Source: Phycisphaerae bacterium
GTDB taxonomy: Bacteria; Planctomycetota; Phycisphaerae; UBA1845
Length of the DNA: 64,000 nucleotides
Reading direction: 5' to 3'
NCBI GenBank assembly: GCA_028289375.1
Contig: JANQQK010000046.1
Location: 21,169-85,168 of the forward strand
A program made the translations under genes and the position numbers. Positions 63,058 through 64,000 of this stretch are shown here, in pieces. The notes under the pieces were generated by a model. That model was not told where the DNA came from and made no database searches. It saw only the letters and a list, made by a program, of their open reading frames with translations. Within the stretch, counting starts at the first letter, position 1. Each line of letters begins with the position of its first letter.

Positions 63058-63471
63058 TCACGCGTTCGTGACAACGGTCACGGTGTCAGGCAGGGAGGCG
63101 AGCGCGGCTGAAATCTGCTCTCCCGTCATGCCGCCGTCAACGGGCTTGGGTTTGGGAAGCAGCGTCTTCTTGTCGCCGACGAGGGCAGCCAGCTGGTTGG
63201 CGCTGCGGGCGATGATCGCCGCATCCGGGCCTGACCATTGATACTGCTTGATCGGGAATGAGAGCACCCCGGGGCGGATTTCGTGGACATGGTTGCCGCG
63301 GGAGACGATCAGCCGGCCCAGATCGCCAGCCAGACCGGCGTATTTGTTGGCGGCCTCCGGCGCGATGCCAATGTCGAGGAGCGCGTTGCCCTCGTCATCG
63401 GTTGCACCGTGCGTGAGGATGCACCGGTAGTCAGCCGGTTCAATCCAGAAACTGCATTCCTTCTCAATCAT
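63058..63471 (-). CDS. Small cytoplasmic protein of unknown function
   Basis: The 137-residue soluble protein has no signal or membrane helix. It begins MIEKECSFWIEPADYRCILT, contains an acidic turn-rich stretch (HGATDDEGNALLDIG), and ends in a flexible Lys/Pro region followed by a short helix and a Thr/Val strand. I do not recognise the family. The AT-rich 240 bp downstream separate it from kamA. Codon composition is consistent with a real gene. No neighbour suggests a role. Confidence 0.6.
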   Translation of the reverse strand: MIEKECSFWIEPADYRCILTHGATDDEGNALLDIGIAPEAANKYAGLAGDLGRLIVSRGNHVHEIRPGVLSFPIKQYQWSGPDAAIIARSANQLAALVGDKKTLLPKPKPVDGGMTGEQISAALASLPDTVTVVTNA

Positions 63472-63660
63472 GGGCGGCGTCCAACAGGGTTCTCGGTGTC
63501 GATCTCCCGGGTATTATCGGGGATTGGTCACGTGCTGCTTTACAAAGCGAGCCGCAAACGTCGTCCGATAACCCAAAATCAACGCCGATCCGGCCCATTT
63601 CTGTGTCCCGAGGCGGTTTTCTGACCGAATTTGGGACGCGCTACGCGGAAATGGGCAAAC

Positions 63661-63733
63661 TGAGGGCGGCAGGACTCGAACCTGCGACCAGCGGCTTAAA
63701 AGGCCGATGCTCTGCCGACTGAGCTACGCCCCC
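63661..63733 (-). tRNA. tRNA-Lys (anticodon TTT)
   Basis: The 73-nt gene folds as a cloverleaf. A 7-bp acceptor stem (GGGGGCG with CGCCCTC, one G-T pair), a D arm GCTCAGTCGGCAGAGC, an anticodon loop CTTTTAA within GGC/GCC and a T arm GCAGGTTCGAGTCCTGC are all visible. The discriminator base is A. The 3' CCA is not encoded. A promoter lies upstream at 63750-63778. Confidence 0.97.
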
Positions 63734-63749
63734 GACGCGGATTGCGCGT

Positions 63750-63778
63750 ATGATGCTTGCAACATGACCCGTGGTCAA
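63750..63778 (-). promoter_or_regulatory. Candidate tRNA-Lys promoter
   Basis: On the minus strand TTGACC (five of six) and CATCAT (four of six) are 17 nt apart, placed about 17 nt upstream of the mature tRNA 5' end. Confidence 0.5.
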
Positions 63779-63840
63779 GCCGCAGCACTCGCCATACATC
63801 CGGGAGATGATAGGCGCCGCCAGCAGTGAAGGGCATCGTT

Positions 63841-64000
63841 GTGCGAGAATCGGAACTTCTTGATTGGCTTGCAGATGCATTCCCGAAACGCGAAGACGTC
63901 CCCGTCGGGGTCGGAGACGACATGGCCATCGTGACCGTGGGCGGTCGCGTGTTGCTCATGACGGCCGACATGCTGCTGGACGGCGTTCATTTTGACCGGC
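63841..64000 (+). CDS. thiL: Thiamine-monophosphate kinase, N-terminal part
   Basis: Only the first 53 codons lie in the window. They read MRESELLDWL, then VGVGDDMAIV and LLMTADMLLDGVHFDR, the N-terminal pattern of ThiL, which phosphorylates TMP to the cofactor TPP. A GTG start at 63841 is preferred, with AAGGG 9 nt upstream; a GTG at 63826 is also in frame. TPP would serve PdhA and DXS in this window. The frame is open at the window end. Confidence 0.85.
   Translation, partial: MRESELLDWLADAFPKREDVPVGVGDDMAIVTVGGRVLLMTADMLLDGVHFDR

Noticed and set aside
1..64000. CRISPR array, rRNA operon or insertion sequence
   Set aside because: No regularly spaced direct repeats, rRNA-like stretches or transposase-like frames are visible on either strand.

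Overview
The window is a gene-dense piece of chromosome from a moderately GC-rich bacterium. It most likely comes from a planctomycete of the Phycisphaerae type. The main clue is a short zinc ribbon of the form C-x2-C-x-YNLTG...CPECG, which sits in three otherwise unrelated membrane proteins (13441, 20620 and 42149). The many lipoproteins and secreted proteins of lineage-restricted type, the type B ribosomal protein L31 and the fused aroDE gene fit this placement. There is no rRNA operon, prophage, transposase or CRISPR array; the sequence looks like core chromosome with scattered accessory genes.

Layout. 1-8 kb: a secreted Cys-rich protein, two M28 zinc peptidases (one with PDZ, one with FnIII), a GT-C/TPR membrane protein read from what looks like a leaderless promoter, and a GNAT enzyme. 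8-14 kb: recJ, metK, a Fur-type regulator, glycyl-tRNA synthetase and a zinc-ribbon membrane protein. 14-20 kb: envelope proteins (Ig-like lipoprotein, CsgG/LpoB-like lipoprotein, TolB-like propeller), a Xer recombinase and a di-haem c-type cytochrome. 20-22 kb: a palindromic intergenic repeat family that brackets one small lipoprotein gene. 22-28 kb (minus strand): gatB, two adjacent DUF192 lipoproteins, an RsbU-type phosphatase, rpmE and prfA. 29-36 kb (minus strand): a tightly packed run of PEP/pyruvate-binding protein, Ig-like secreted protein, aroDE and aroK. 35-43 kb (mostly plus strand): polyferredoxin-TPR, fbp, an FG-GAP protein with an IPTL-CTERM tail and a secreted alpha-toroid protein.

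43-56 kb (plus strand): isoprenoid genes (prenyl synthase, dxs), nadK, a complete pyruvate dehydrogenase operon (pdhA-pdhB-pdhC-lpdA), tilS and a GT-C transferase, with nrdR converging on it. 56-63 kb (minus strand): proBA, a two-gene ergothioneine pathway (egtD-egtB), and a KamA-family radical SAM protein. The window ends with tRNA-Lys(TTT) and the start of thiL on the plus strand.

The metabolic genes form coherent sets: DXS supplies IPP/DMAPP to the neighbouring prenyl synthase, the PDH operon makes acetyl-CoA, proBA makes proline, and aroDE-aroK covers three shikimate steps. MetK makes the SAM that EgtD and radical SAM enzymes use. The less familiar material lies in the secreted and membrane genes and in the repeat-bracketed cassette. 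All calls are from reading the sequence alone; no database search was possible.
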